Part shown: in pieces, positions 16,255 to 26,300 of the stretch | Numbering within the stretch: position 1 is the first letter of the stretch | Layout: each line of letters begins with the position of its first letter | Source: JACQFK01 sp964619955 | GTDB taxonomy: Bacteria > Planctomycetota > MHYJ01 > JACPRB01 | DNA: 57,178 nucleotides | Assembly (NCBI GenBank): GCA_964619955.1 | Contig: CAZUJF010000036.1 | Location: forward strand, 1 to 57,178 | Direction: 5' to 3' | Translations under genes and position numbers: made by a program | The notes under the pieces: generated by a model | Databases searched by the model: none | Seen by the model: only the letters and a program-made list of their open reading frames with translations | What the model was told of the DNA's origin: nothing

Positions 16255-18357
16255 ATGGACGACCGGGACCTCTTCATCAACCGCGAGCTCAGCTGGCTGG
16301 CGTTCAACGCCCGCGTCCTCGAGGAGGCCGCGGACGCCCGCAAGCCCGCGCTCGAACGGCTCAAGTTCCTCGCCATCTTCTCGTCCAACCTCGACGAGTT
16401 CTTCATGATCCGGGTCAGCGGGCTCAAACACCGCGACCCCGACGAGGTCGCCAGCCGGGACTCCGGCGACCACCGCAGCACCCGCGACACCCTCAAGGAG
16501 ATCGCCGCGCGGGTGCACCTCCTCGTCGCCGAGCAGCAGCGGCTCCTCAAGGAGGAGATCCTGCCCCTGCTCTCCCGGGCCGGCCTCCAGATCCTCCCGC
16601 CGGACTCCCTCAAGGCGGACGCCGTCCGCACCCTCGACACGCGCTTCTCGAAGGAGGTCCACCCGGTCCTGACGCCCATGGCCATCGACCCGGCCCACCC
16701 CTTCCCCCACATCCAGAACCGGCAGCTCTACATCGCCGCCCTGCTCAAGGCCCGCGGCGGCAGCCGCCTCAAGGTGCCCCGCAGCTGCCTCGCCGTCGTC
16801 CCCATCCCGCCCCTGCTGCCGCGCTTCTTCCCCGTCTCCTCGGGCGAGGGCAGGGACCACTTCGTCATGCTCGAGGACCTCGTCGGCGGCCATCTCGAGC
16901 AGCTTTTCTCCGGCTTCGAAACCCAGGAGCGCGCGGTCTTCCGGCTCACGCGGGACCAGGACATCGAGGTGGACGACCAGGATTCCGAGGACATCGTCAA
17001 GGCCATCCAGTCCCAGATCCACCAGCGCCGCCGCGGCCTCGAGGTCCGGCTCGAAATCAGCGACGGGGTCTCGGCGAAGCTCCGCCAGGAGCTCGTGAAG
17101 TGGCTGGACCTGGAGGAGGCGGACATCTACGAGAGCCGGGGGCCGCTGGACATCGCCGCGTTCATGGCCTGGACCCAGCTGCCCGGCTACGCGGCGCTGC
17201 GCGACCCCGTCTTCACCCCGCAGATCGCCGCCCCGTTCCGCACCCACAAGGGGGACATCTTCTCGCTCATCCGGGCGAAGGACGTGCTCCTCCACCACCC
17301 CTACGAAAGCTTCGACACCGTGGTGGACTTCCTCGAGCAGGCCGCGCTCGACCCCGGGGTGCTCGCCATCAAGCAGACCCTCTACCGCGCGGGCCGGAAC
17401 TCCCCCGTCGTCGCGGCGCTCGCCCGCGCGGCCGAACGCGACAAGGAGGTCACCGCCCTCATCGAACTCCGGGCGCGCTTCGACGAGGAGGCCAACATCG
17501 AGTGGGCCCGCACGCTGGAGCGGGCCGGGGCGCATGTCGTCTACGGCCTGCCCGGGCTCAAGACCCATTCGAAGGTCACGATGGTGGTGCGGCGGGACCC
17601 GGACCGCATCCGCCGCTACATCCACCTCTCGACCGGCAACTACAACCCCGTCACGGCGCGCATCTACACCGACCTCGGCCTCTTCACCTGCGACGACAAG
17701 ATCGGCGAGGACGTCTCCGCCCTCTTCAACATGATGACGGGCTACGCGCAGCCGCCCAAATGGCAGAAGCTCGTCGTCGCCCCGCAGGGCATGCGGGAGT
17801 GGATCATCGGCCGCATCGAGCGCGAGACCGAGCATCACAAGGCCGGCCGCCCCGCCCGGATCATCGCCAAGCTCAACGGCCTGGTCGACCAGGAACTCAT
17901 CCGCGCGCTGCACCAGGCCTCCCGCGCGGGCGTGCCCATCGACCTGATCGTCCGGGGCATCTGCTGCCTGCGCCCCGGCATCGAGGGCGTCAGCGAGAAC
18001 ATCCGCGTGCGCTCCCTCGTGGGTCGCTACCTCGAGCACAGCCGCATCCTGTATCTCGCCAACGGCGGCGCCCCCGAGATCCACCTCTCCAGCGCCGACT
18101 GGATGCCGCGCAACTTCGACCGCCGCATCGAGGTGGCCTTCCCCGTCGAGAGCCCCGCCCTGCAGCGCCGCATCGCCGACGAGATCCTCGCCGTCACGCT
18201 GATGGACGACGCCGGCGCGCGGCTGCTGGCGAAGGACGGGACCTACACGCGGCTCCACGGCGCCTTCAGCAGCCAGACGGTCCTCGAGCGCATCGCCGCG
18301 GGCGACGCCCACGACTTCTCGCTCCCGCCGGCCCCCGAGGCCGTGCCCAAGACCTGA
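16255..18357 (+). CDS. ppk1: Polyphosphate kinase 1
   Basis: 700 residues. It reversibly transfers the gamma-phosphate of ATP to polyphosphate. Start at MDDRDLFINRELSWLAFN, the conserved PPK N-terminus. The phosphorylated histidine is His441 in LKTHSKVTMV, very close to the E. coli His435, followed by the STGNYNP motif (tetramer and phosphate-binding region) and a C-terminal phospholipase-D-like half. The length is normal for the family. It overlaps ppx by one base (TGATG) and heads a ppk-ppx-CHAD operon, so synthesis, breakdown and binding of polyphosphate are encoded together. Confidence 0.97.
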   Translation: MDDRDLFINRELSWLAFNARVLEEAADARKPALERLKFLAIFSSNLDEFFMIRVSGLKHRDPDEVASRDSGDHRSTRDTLKEIAARVHLLVAEQQRLLKEEILPLLSRAGLQILPPDSLKADAVRTLDTRFSKEVHPVLTPMAIDPAHPFPHIQNRQLYIAALLKARGGSRLKVPRSCLAVVPIPPLLPRFFPVSSGEGRDHFVMLEDLVGGHLEQLFSGFETQERAVFRLTRDQDIEVDDQDSEDIVKAIQSQIHQRRRGLEVRLEISDGVSAKLRQELVKWLDLEEADIYESRGPLDIAAFMAWTQLPGYAALRDPVFTPQIAAPFRTHKGDIFSLIRAKDVLLHHPYESFDTVVDFLEQAALDPGVLAIKQTLYRAGRNSPVVAALARAAERDKEVTALIELRARFDEEANIEWARTLERAGAHVVYGLPGLKTHSKVTMVVRRDPDRIRRYIHLSTGNYNPVTARIYTDLGLFTCDDKIGEDVSALFNMMTGYAQPPKWQKLVVAPQGMREWIIGRIERETEHHKAGRPARIIAKLNGLVDQELIRALHQASRAGVPIDLIVRGICCLRPGIEGVSENIRVRSLVGRYLEHSRILYLANGGAPEIHLSSADWMPRNFDRRIEVAFPVESPALQRRIADEILAVTLMDDAGARLLAKDGTYTRLHGAFSSQTVLERIAAGDAHDFSLPPAPEAVPKT

Positions 18358-19868
18358 TGGAACCCCTCAAAGTCGCCGCCATCGACATCGGCTCGAACAG
18401 CCTGCACATGGTCGTCTCGCGCATCCACGGCCCGGGGCTCCGCGAGGTCCTCGACCGCGAGCGGGAGATGCTCCGGCTCGGCGATGCGACCTTCCGGAAG
18501 GGCGCCATCCCGCCGGGCCGCATCGACCGGGCCCTCGCCGTGCTCAAGCGCTTCCGCGCCATCGCCGACACCCACGAGGTGCAGGCCGTGCTCGCCGTCG
18601 CGACCTCCGCGGTGCGCGACGCGGCCAACCGGACGGAGTTCGTGGACCGCGTGGAGCGCGAGGCGCGCCTCGCCGTCCGCGTGCTGTCCGGCGAGGAGGA
18701 GGGCCGCCTCATCTACGCGGGCGTGCGGGACGGCCTGCCCCCCGCGGTGCGGCGGGTCGCGGTCATCGACATCGGCGGGGGCAGCGCGGAGATCGTCGTC
18801 GGCGACGGCCCGCGCGTCGAGTTCGTCAAATGCCTGCCGCTCGGCGTCCTCCGTCTCTCCGCCTCCTTCCCCGGCCGGAAGGGCCTGCAGAGGCACATCC
18901 GCCGGCTGCTCGAACCCGCGGCCCGGGCCGTGCGCAAGGCGGAGGTCGATGCGGCGATCGGCAGCAGCGGCACCATCCTCTGCCTCGCGCGCCTGCTCGG
19001 CGTCCGCGAGGACCTCGCGCCGATCCGCCTGGGCCCGCTCCGCGAACTTTCCGAGCGCCTGCTCCGGATGACCCCGAAGGAACTGCGCGCCCTGGAGCCC
19101 GTCGGCGAAAGCCGGGCGGACACCATCGGCCCCGGCTCGCTCGTCGTCCGCTGCTTCATGGAGGAGGCGGACTTGAAGGAGCTGGTCCCCTGCGAGCGGG
19201 CCCTCCGCGAGGGCGTCGTGGCCGACTACGCGCGGCGGAACCTGCCCCGGCTGGAGTCCCCCGCGGGCGGCGGGAACGAGCCGCGGCGCCGCAGCGTGCA
19301 CTTCCTCGCGCGCAAGACGGGGGCCCTCGACCTCCATGCGCGCCAGGTCGCGCGCCTGTCCCTGCTGCTCTTCGACGCCCTCCGGAAGACCTGCGACCTG
19401 GAGCCCGACGACCGCGAACTGCTCGAGTACGCCTCGCTGCTGCACGACGCGGGCTACTGGATCGGCGCCGAGAAGCACCACAAGCACGCGGCCTACCTCA
19501 TCCGCGAAGGGCCGCTGGAAGGCTTCACGCGCGAGGAGGTCTCGATCCTCGCCGCCCTCGCGCGCTACCACCGGGGCAAGACGCCCAAGCCCGGGCACGA
19601 GGAGTTCGATGCGCTGAGCCGGCCCGTCCGGCGCCGCGTCGTCGCCCTGGCCTCCCTGCTGCGGATTTCGGACGGCCTCGACCGGAGTCATGCCGGCCTC
19701 GTGAAGCACATGGACGTGGAACCCCGAAGGAAGAGCCTCACGCTCCGGCTCGTCACGGAAGGCAACCTGGATCTGGAGATCCACCAGGCCGAGCGCCGGG
19801 CGGATCTTTTCCAGGAGACCTTCGGCCGCAAGGTGCGCTTCGAGGTCGTCCGTGAAGGGCCGGGCTGA
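18357..19868 (+). CDS. ppx: Exopolyphosphatase / pppGpp phosphohydrolase with C-terminal HD domain
   Basis: 503 residues. Residues 1-300 are the Ppx/GppA ASKHA-type domain: AAIDIGSNSLHM (phosphate-binding loop), SGEEEGRLIYAGV and AVIDIGGGSAEI. The C-terminal part (about 320-500) carries an HD-type metal motif, LLHDAGY with the downstream HHKHAAYLI, as in full-length Ppx. It removes terminal phosphate from polyphosphate or converts pppGpp to ppGpp; the two activities cannot be separated by sequence. The start is set by the TGATG overlap with ppk1. Confidence 0.93.
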   Translation: MEPLKVAAIDIGSNSLHMVVSRIHGPGLREVLDREREMLRLGDATFRKGAIPPGRIDRALAVLKRFRAIADTHEVQAVLAVATSAVRDAANRTEFVDRVEREARLAVRVLSGEEEGRLIYAGVRDGLPPAVRRVAVIDIGGGSAEIVVGDGPRVEFVKCLPLGVLRLSASFPGRKGLQRHIRRLLEPAARAVRKAEVDAAIGSSGTILCLARLLGVREDLAPIRLGPLRELSERLLRMTPKELRALEPVGESRADTIGPGSLVVRCFMEEADLKELVPCERALREGVVADYARRNLPRLESPAGGGNEPRRRSVHFLARKTGALDLHARQVARLSLLLFDALRKTCDLEPDDRELLEYASLLHDAGYWIGAEKHHKHAAYLIREGPLEGFTREEVSILAALARYHRGKTPKPGHEEFDALSRPVRRRVVALASLLRISDGLDRSHAGLVKHMDVEPRRKSLTLRLVTEGNLDLEIHQAERRADLFQETFGRKVRFEVVREGPG

Positions 19869-20649
19869 CGTGCGGCCTCCCGGCCCGCCCGTCCTGGAGC
19901 CGCTGATCCGGGCCTTCCTGCGGCAGCTGCAGGCCGTGAGCCGCGATCCGTCGCGGGAGGACGCCGTCCACGACGCGCGCGTCGCGGGACGCCGCCTGCG
20001 GGCCGCCGGGGACCTCTGGATCCCCACCCAGCCCGCGTGGAAACGGCTGCGCCGGCGCCTGAAGAAGCTGGTGCGGAAGCTCGGCCGCTTGAGGGATCTC
20101 GACGTCGCCCTCGGGCTGCTCCGCCGCGGTCCGCCCGACGAACGCCTGAAACGCCGTGCCCTGGCCGCGGCGCTGGTCGCGCTCCGTGAAAGGGAGCGGG
20201 AACGCCTCGCCGGACGCCGGGACGACGAACGCCTCAAACGCCGCTTCCGGCGCCTCCTCCCGCTCCGGTTTCCGCCGCCCGGCCCCGCCGCGCTCGCCCC
20301 GCGCTACGAACACATCCTTGCCCTCGCGGTCACGGCGCGTCGTCCCGAGGAGGCGCATCAGGTGCGGCGCGAGATCCGCCGGCTTCGCTACGCCCATGAA
20401 ACGCTGCGGAGGGCGTACCCTCCCGCGTCCTTCGAGAAGGCGGCCCGGCTGCTCCGGAGGATCCAGAGCGCGGCCGGGGCGTGGCAGGATCGCTGCGTGC
20501 TCCGGGCCCTGCTGGAACGCTCCGGAATCTCCCGCCGGCTTCCGCGGCTGCGGCGACGGCTCCGCGGGGAATCGAAGCGCTCCTCGGCGGCCTTTCTGAA
20601 GTCCGTGCGGCCCCTGGCCGCGATGCGGGGGCTCTTTCTCGGAAGCTAA
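19852..20649 (+). CDS. CHAD-domain protein (polyphosphate binding)
   Basis: 265 residues, GTG start overlapping the ppx 3' end by 17 nt. The CHAD domain (conserved histidine alpha-helical) is recognisable by DAVHDARVAGRRLRA near the N-terminus and a repeat of the pattern later (EAHQVRREIRRLRYAHE). It is extremely rich in Arg and Lys, matching the basic channel known to bind polyphosphate in this family. Its place at the end of ppk-ppx suggests it targets or organises polyphosphate granules. No CYTH domain is fused to it. It converges on and overlaps the next gene by 4 nt. Confidence 0.9.
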   Translation: MKGRADVRPPGPPVLEPLIRAFLRQLQAVSRDPSREDAVHDARVAGRRLRAAGDLWIPTQPAWKRLRRRLKKLVRKLGRLRDLDVALGLLRRGPPDERLKRRALAAALVALRERERERLAGRRDDERLKRRFRRLLPLRFPPPGPAALAPRYEHILALAVTARRPEEAHQVRREIRRLRYAHETLRRAYPPASFEKAARLLRRIQSAAGAWQDRCVLRALLERSGISRRLPRLRRRLRGESKRSSAAFLKSVRPLAAMRGLFLGS

Positions 20650-21986
20650 TCCTTCCCGGATCCGACGCGCCGGACGTCGACCGCCGGCCCGCCCTGTGCG
20701 AACTTCAGGCTCGACACCGGGCCTTCCTCCTGCCCGGGGAAGCGGATGACGATGCCGGCCTCGGGATATTCGAAGTGCGTGGCGGAGAGCGCCGTCAGGG
20801 GAAACGCGGCCTGGCCCGTGGCCCGGCCGAAGAGACGCCGTCCCTGGCGCGTCAGGGTCAGGATGAATCCGGGCGCGAGTTCGTAGGCGCCGATATAGCG
20901 GTCCAGCGTCGCCGCGTCCACCTCCACCGCCTTCTGCGGCGTCTGCAGCGGGGACTTCGGATCGAGCAGATGCAGGCCGAGATCGTCGACGGAGTGCTCG
21001 CTGTTGCCGAGGACGACGACGCCCCGGCGCGCGGCCGGGTCGAAGCCCGCAAACGTCCGGTATCCGCCGGTGCCGCCGCTGTGGGTGAAGAGGGTCTTCC
21101 CGTTCCGGCTGAAGACGTGCCAGCCCAGCGCGATCTCCACGCCCGGCATCCCGGTCGGCGCGCGGCGCCCGTGGGTCGCGGCCAGCGCCGCGTCGAGGGA
21201 TGAAGAGGCCAGGCCCAGATGCGCCGCCAGGTAGCGGAGCAGATCCGAGGCGCTGGAGCGCAGGGCGCCGGCCCCGGCCAGCGTGGGAAGGTCCCAGTTC
21301 GAGGCCTCGCTCAGATCTTCCGCATACGGCAGCGCCAGCCGCGGTCGCCGCTCCGGAGGGATGGCGATGGAGGTGGCCTCCAGCTTCAGCGGACCCGCGA
21401 TGCGCTCCGCCACGAGCGCCTCGTAGGTTTTTCCGGCGCGCAGGGCCAGGGCGTGGCCGAGCAGCCCCGCCCCCAGGTTGGAGTATTCGTAAAACGTCCC
21501 GGGCGTCCGCAGCAGCTTATGGTTCGAGAGGAAGGCGTACATCTGCGGCACGCTGTAATCCGCGTAGGGATTCTTCGGATCGGCGGGTTTGAAATTGTCC
21601 GGCATCCGGGGCAGTCCGGAACGGTGCTGGACGAGATCGAGCAGCGTGATCTTCCGCTCCTTGCGCTCCGGGACCCGGACCGCCGCCGGCAGCAGGCCCT
21701 GAACGGGATCCTCGAGCCCGAGTTCCCCGCGCCCGGCCATGTCCGCCAGGAGCAGGGCGGTGAACGTCTTGGTGATCGAGCCGATCTCGAACAGCGTGTC
21801 GCCGCCGACGTCCTCCGGGCCGCCCTTCTTCCGCGAGCCCGCGCCGATCACGCGCGCGCCGGTCCCGTCGACGATGCCGGCCGCCAGCCCCACCCCGCGC
21901 CCCGCCTCGAGACGGGCGCGGAGCAGCCCGCGGATCCGGTCCTCCTCCGTCTGGGGCAGGAGGGCGAGCAGCAGCAGAAGCAACAT
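20646..21986 (-). CDS. Serine hydrolase of the beta-lactamase / penicillin-binding protein fold
   Basis: 446 residues. The leader MLLLLLLALLPQ directs export. Class C beta-lactamase-like motifs: SITK (nucleophile Ser plus Lys), YSN (Tyr-x-Asn) and HSGGTGGYRT (the HxG element). The C-terminal ~110 residues form a separate small beta domain (IGAYELAPGFILTLTRQG) common in esterase or D-amino-peptidase relatives. A TACTTG hexamer lies 7 nt upstream of the start. Substrate unknown; more likely a peptidase or esterase than an antibiotic-resistance enzyme. Confidence 0.88.
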   Translation of the reverse strand: MLLLLLLALLPQTEEDRIRGLLRARLEAGRGVGLAAGIVDGTGARVIGAGSRKKGGPEDVGGDTLFEIGSITKTFTALLLADMAGRGELGLEDPVQGLLPAAVRVPERKERKITLLDLVQHRSGLPRMPDNFKPADPKNPYADYSVPQMYAFLSNHKLLRTPGTFYEYSNLGAGLLGHALALRAGKTYEALVAERIAGPLKLEATSIAIPPERRPRLALPYAEDLSEASNWDLPTLAGAGALRSSASDLLRYLAAHLGLASSSLDAALAATHGRRAPTGMPGVEIALGWHVFSRNGKTLFTHSGGTGGYRTFAGFDPAARRGVVVLGNSEHSVDDLGLHLLDPKSPLQTPQKAVEVDAATLDRYIGAYELAPGFILTLTRQGRRLFGRATGQAAFPLTALSATHFEYPEAGIVIRFPGQEEGPVSSLKFAQGGPAVDVRRVGSGKD

Positions 21987-22042
21987 GGGTCCACAAGTAC
22001 CACGGGCCGCGACAAACCTCAACAGCCCGCACGACGGCGCGG

Positions 22043-22048
22043 TAGACT
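22043..22048 (+). promoter_or_regulatory. -10-like TAGACT before MFS gene
   Basis: Ends 10 nt before the ATG at 22059; no Shine-Dalgarno. Confidence 0.4.
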
Positions 22049-22058
22049 GCCGTCGCTG

Positions 22059-23222
22059 ATGAGCGGACTCCTGAACGGACTCGGACGCAACGTCCTCGCG
22101 CTGGCGGCGGCCAGCTTCTTCACCGACGTCGCGTCGGAGATGATCTTCCCGCTGCTGCCGATCTTCCTGACCGGCGTCCTCAAGGGCAGCCCCGCGCTGC
22201 TCGGCCTCATCGAGGGGGCGGCCGCCGGGCTTTCCTCGCTCCTGCGCATCGCCTCCGGCCGGCTCGCCGACCGCACCCGCCGGCCGAAGGCCCTCGTCCT
22301 CGCGGGCTACGGCCTCAGCGTCGCCGCCCGGCCGTTCTTCGCCCTCGCCGCGGCGGGCTGGCACGTGCTCGCCATCCGGCTCGCCGACCGCGTCGGCAAG
22401 GGGATCCGCCTGGCGCCGCGCGACGCGATCCTCGCCGCCTCCTGCACCCCCGAAACCCGCGGCCGCGCCTTCGGCTTCCAGAAGGCGATGGACCATCTCG
22501 GCGCCGCCGTCGGCCCGTTGATCGCCACCGCGCTGCTGCTCCGGGGCTGGGCGCTGCGCGACCTCTTCCTGCTCACCGCCCTGCCGGCGGCCCTCTCCCT
22601 CGCCTCCATCGCGATCTTCGTGCGCAACCCCGACGCCCCCGGCTCCGCCGCGCCCGCAAGCCTCTCGCTCGCCCCCTTCGACGCCCGCTTCAGGCGCTTC
22701 CTCGCCTGCGCCGCCCTCTTCACGCTCGGCGCCGGGGCCGATGCGTTCCTCATCCTGCGGGCCCGCGACTGCGGCGTCGCCGACGAATACATCCCGCTCT
22801 TCTGGAGCGGCGTGAACGTGTCGCGCATGCTGCTCTCGCTGCCCGGGGGCATCCTGTCCGACCGCCTGGACCGCCGCCGCGTCATCCTGGCGGGCTGGCT
22901 CATCCACGTCGCCGTCTTCTGCGGCCTCGCCTTCACCGGCTCGCTCGGCGTCTTTCTCCTGCTCCTCGCGCTCTACGGCGTCCATCACGCGCTGACGGAG
23001 GGCGTGCTGCGCGCGTTCGTGACCGACCTCGTCCCCGCCGAGCAGCGCGGCACGGCCTTCGGCCTCTACCACTGCGCGACCGGCCTCGCGAGCATCCCCG
23101 GGGGCATCCTGTTCGGCCTGCTCTGGAAGAACGCGGGGGCCCCGGCGGCGTTCCTGGGCGCCGCGGGGGTCGCCTTCGCCGCCGCCCTCGGCCTCGCACG
23201 CCTGGCCCCGCGCAAAACCTGA
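22059..23222 (+). CDS. Major facilitator superfamily transporter
   Basis: 387 residues with about 12 hydrophobic helices. The loop between helices 2 and 3 has the MFS motif A form GRLADRTRRPKAL, and its duplicate GGILSDRLDRRRVIL lies between helices 8 and 9. The N-terminus (SFFTDVASEMIFPLLPIFL) and the DRVGKGIRLAPRDAIL segment recur in a bacterial MFS subgroup of unknown substrate. The gene is divergent from the serine hydrolase with 72 nt between starts. Confidence 0.9.
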   Translation: MSGLLNGLGRNVLALAAASFFTDVASEMIFPLLPIFLTGVLKGSPALLGLIEGAAAGLSSLLRIASGRLADRTRRPKALVLAGYGLSVAARPFFALAAAGWHVLAIRLADRVGKGIRLAPRDAILAASCTPETRGRAFGFQKAMDHLGAAVGPLIATALLLRGWALRDLFLLTALPAALSLASIAIFVRNPDAPGSAAPASLSLAPFDARFRRFLACAALFTLGAGADAFLILRARDCGVADEYIPLFWSGVNVSRMLLSLPGGILSDRLDRRRVILAGWLIHVAVFCGLAFTGSLGVFLLLLALYGVHHALTEGVLRAFVTDLVPAEQRGTAFGLYHCATGLASIPGGILFGLLWKNAGAPAAFLGAAGVAFAAALGLARLAPRKT

Positions 23223-23326
23223 GCTTCCTCCCGATTCCCCGCACGCCCGCCCCGGGTTCCGCTATTAACTTCCGGTAACGGTCCGCGCCGCGCGGTCACG
23301 GACGTATTGTCTTCGGAGGGCGAGCC

Positions 23327-26300
23327 ATGACGAACGCATCCCGGACCCTGGCCGCGGCGCTCGCGGCCCTGCTGCTCGGCGCGAGCGGCGGCGCGGCGCA
23401 GGAAAAAGCGGACGGCCCGATCGCGATCAACGTCCCCAAACGCGACAAGCCCGTCGACTTCCGCAGCGAGGTCTTCCCCATCCTCAAATCCCAGTGCCTC
23501 GCCTGCCACCACGCGAAGGAGCCCGAGGGCGGCCTCATCCTGGAATCCCCGAGGCACATGATCATCGGCGGCGACAACGGCCCGGCCGTCGTTCCGGGCA
23601 AGGGCGCCGCGAGCCTCCTCGTGCAGGTCTCCGCCCGCACGAAGAAGCCCCACATGCCGCCCAAAAAGAACAAGGTGGATGCCAGGCCGCTCACGTCCGA
23701 GCAGCTCGGCCTGATCCAGCTCTGGATCGACCAGGGCGCGAAGGATTCCTCCACCGGCGCCGCGATGGCGCCCCCGAAATGGCAGTCCGTCGCCGCCGCG
23801 TGGAATCCCGTCTACGCGGTGGCGCTCGACGCGCAGGGCCTTTACGCCGCCTGCGGCCGCGCGGGCCGGCTCCACATCTACCACGTCCCCAGCGGCCGCC
23901 TCGTCGACCAGCCCGTGGACCCGAAACTCGCGGCCCTCGCCGCGCCGGGCACGCCGGGACTCGTCGACCGGGACGCCGTCTACGCCCTCGCCTTCAGCCC
24001 CGACGGGAGCCTGCTGGCGACCGGCGGCTACCGCTCCCTGAAGCTCTGGAAGCGCGAAGCCGCGGCGTCCGAAGGGCGGATCGCCCTGCCGGCCGACGTC
24101 AAGGTCGCCGCGCTCAGCGCGGACGGCAGACAACTCGCCGTCGCGGGCGCGGATCCGATCGTGCGCGTCTTCGATCTCGCCGCGGGCAGGGGTCCGGTCG
24201 AGCTCAAGGGCCACGCCGAGGCGCCCGCCGTCCTGCGCTTCTCCCCCGACGGCACGAAGCTCTTGAGCGGCTCGAACGACAAAAGCGTCCGGATCTGGAA
24301 GTCGGCCGACGGCGCCGCGCTCGGACGCCTGGAGTCGCCCGTCCCCGTCACGGCCGCGGAATGGACCCCCGCCGGCCTCGCCACGGCCGGCGCCGACGGG
24401 CTCGTCCGCCTCTGGGCCCTGCCGGACGCGAAGAGCCTGGAGGAAGCCGCGCCCAAGGCGGCGCCCGTGAAGGAACTGAAGGCGGGCGGCCCGGTGGCGG
24501 CGCTCGCGGCCTCGCCCGCCGGCCTGCTCGTCGGCGCGGCGGACGGCAAGATCAGCCTCTGGAACCTGGAGACCGGCGCGAAGGGCAAGGACGCGGCGCA
24601 CGGCGCGGCGCTCACGTCCCTCCACGCCAGCCCCGACGGCCGCCGCTGGCTGAGCGTGGGCGGTCCCGTCGCGATCCTCTGGAACGCGGAGACCGCGCAG
24701 AAGATCGCCGAACTGCGCACGGACGGCCCGGCCCGCGCGAAGGATCTCGCGGCGCAGGCCCGGCTCACGTTCGCGGGCGCCGAGGTCGCCTACCGGCAGC
24801 AGAACGTGAAGACGCTCGAGGAGAACAAGAAGAAGGAGGAGGACGAGGTCAAGAAGGCCACCGAGGCCCTCCCGCTCACCGAGAAGGCGCTCAAGGAAAA
24901 AGAGGAGGCGCTCGCCAAGACGAAGACGGACCGCGAAGCCGCCGAGAAGGCGCTCGCCGACGTCCAGAAGGCCGGGGCGGCGGCGAAGGCCAGGGCGGAG
25001 GAGGCGGCCAGGCTGCTCGCGGCGGGCCCCGCGGGCCCGGAGCCGAAAAAGCCGGAAGGGGACGGCGCCGGCACGGCGGCCCGGAAGCAGCTGGACACGC
25101 TGGCCAAGGTGATGGACGCGGCGGCGAAGAAGGCGGACGAAGCCGCGAAGGCGCTCCAACAGTCGGGCGAGGATGCCGCGAAGAAGGCCGCCGCCGAAGC
25201 CGCGAAGAAGGAGTGCGACGAGGCGCTGGCGAAGGCGAAGTCCGAGCGCGACGGCGCCCAGAAGGCCCTTGAGAAGGCGGATCAGGAGGCACAGGCTTAC
25301 GCGAAGGCGAAGTCCGAGCGCGCCGCCGCCCAGAAGGCCCTGGAGACGGCCAAGACCGCCGCCGACGCGGCGCTGAAGGCGTCGGACGCCCAGCTCAAGG
25401 ACGCGCAGACGAAGAAGGACAACGCCGTGAAGGCCGAGTCCGGAGCCATGAGCGCCCTCGACGGCGCCAGGCTCAACCTCGAAAGCGCCAAGGGCCGCAT
25501 CGAGAAGGCGAAGGACGCCGTCGAGAAGGGCGTCAAGGCCATCGCCGAAGCCAATCAGAAGGTCGAGGCGGAAAAGCAGGCCCAGAAGGACACGGAGGCG
25601 CGACGCAAGGCGGCGGCCGAGGACCTAGCCAAGGCGCGCCTGGCGGTGCGCAGCGCCGGCTTCCTGCTCGACGGGGCGCTGGCCGCGATCGGTGACGAGA
25701 CCGGCCGCCTGCACCTCTTCGGCGCCGAGAAGGGCGTCGATGCCGGCACGATCGAGGCGCATCCCGCCCAGGCCGTGCTCGCGGTCGGCGTCGCCGGGGC
25801 CTCCCGCGTCTCCGTCGCCGCCGACGGCACGGTCCGCAACGCCGTCCTGACCCCGAAGTGGACGCTCGCGTGGAGCGTGGAACCCGTGGAAGCCGAGCAG
25901 GCGCCCGTGGACCGCGTCCTCGCCCTGGCCTTCAGCCCGGACGGCAGGACGCTCGCCTCGGGCGGCGGGGTGCCGTCCCGCGAGGGCGAACTGGTCCTCT
26001 GGAACGCGGCGGACGGAAAGCCGGTGAAGACCGTGCTGCCTTCGCACAGCGACTCGATCTTCGATCTCGCGTTCAGTCCGGACGGGACGCTGCTGGCGAG
26101 CGGCGGAGCGGACCGTTTTGCGCGGGTCTTCGACGTGGCGAGCGGCAAGGTCCGGAAGTCCTTCGAGGGGCACACGCACCACGTCCTGGGCGTCTCCTGG
26201 AACCGCACGGGGCGGACCCTGGCGAGCTGCGGGGCCGACGAAGTCGTCAAGGTCTGGAATTACGAATCCGGGCAGCAGATCAAGACCATCCCGGGTTTTG

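Noticed and set aside
20646..21986. Antibiotic-resistance beta-lactamase
   Set aside because: It has the SxxK fold motifs, but the extra C-terminal beta domain and overall pattern fit the wider serine hydrolase/DD-peptidase-like family; resistance is not supported.
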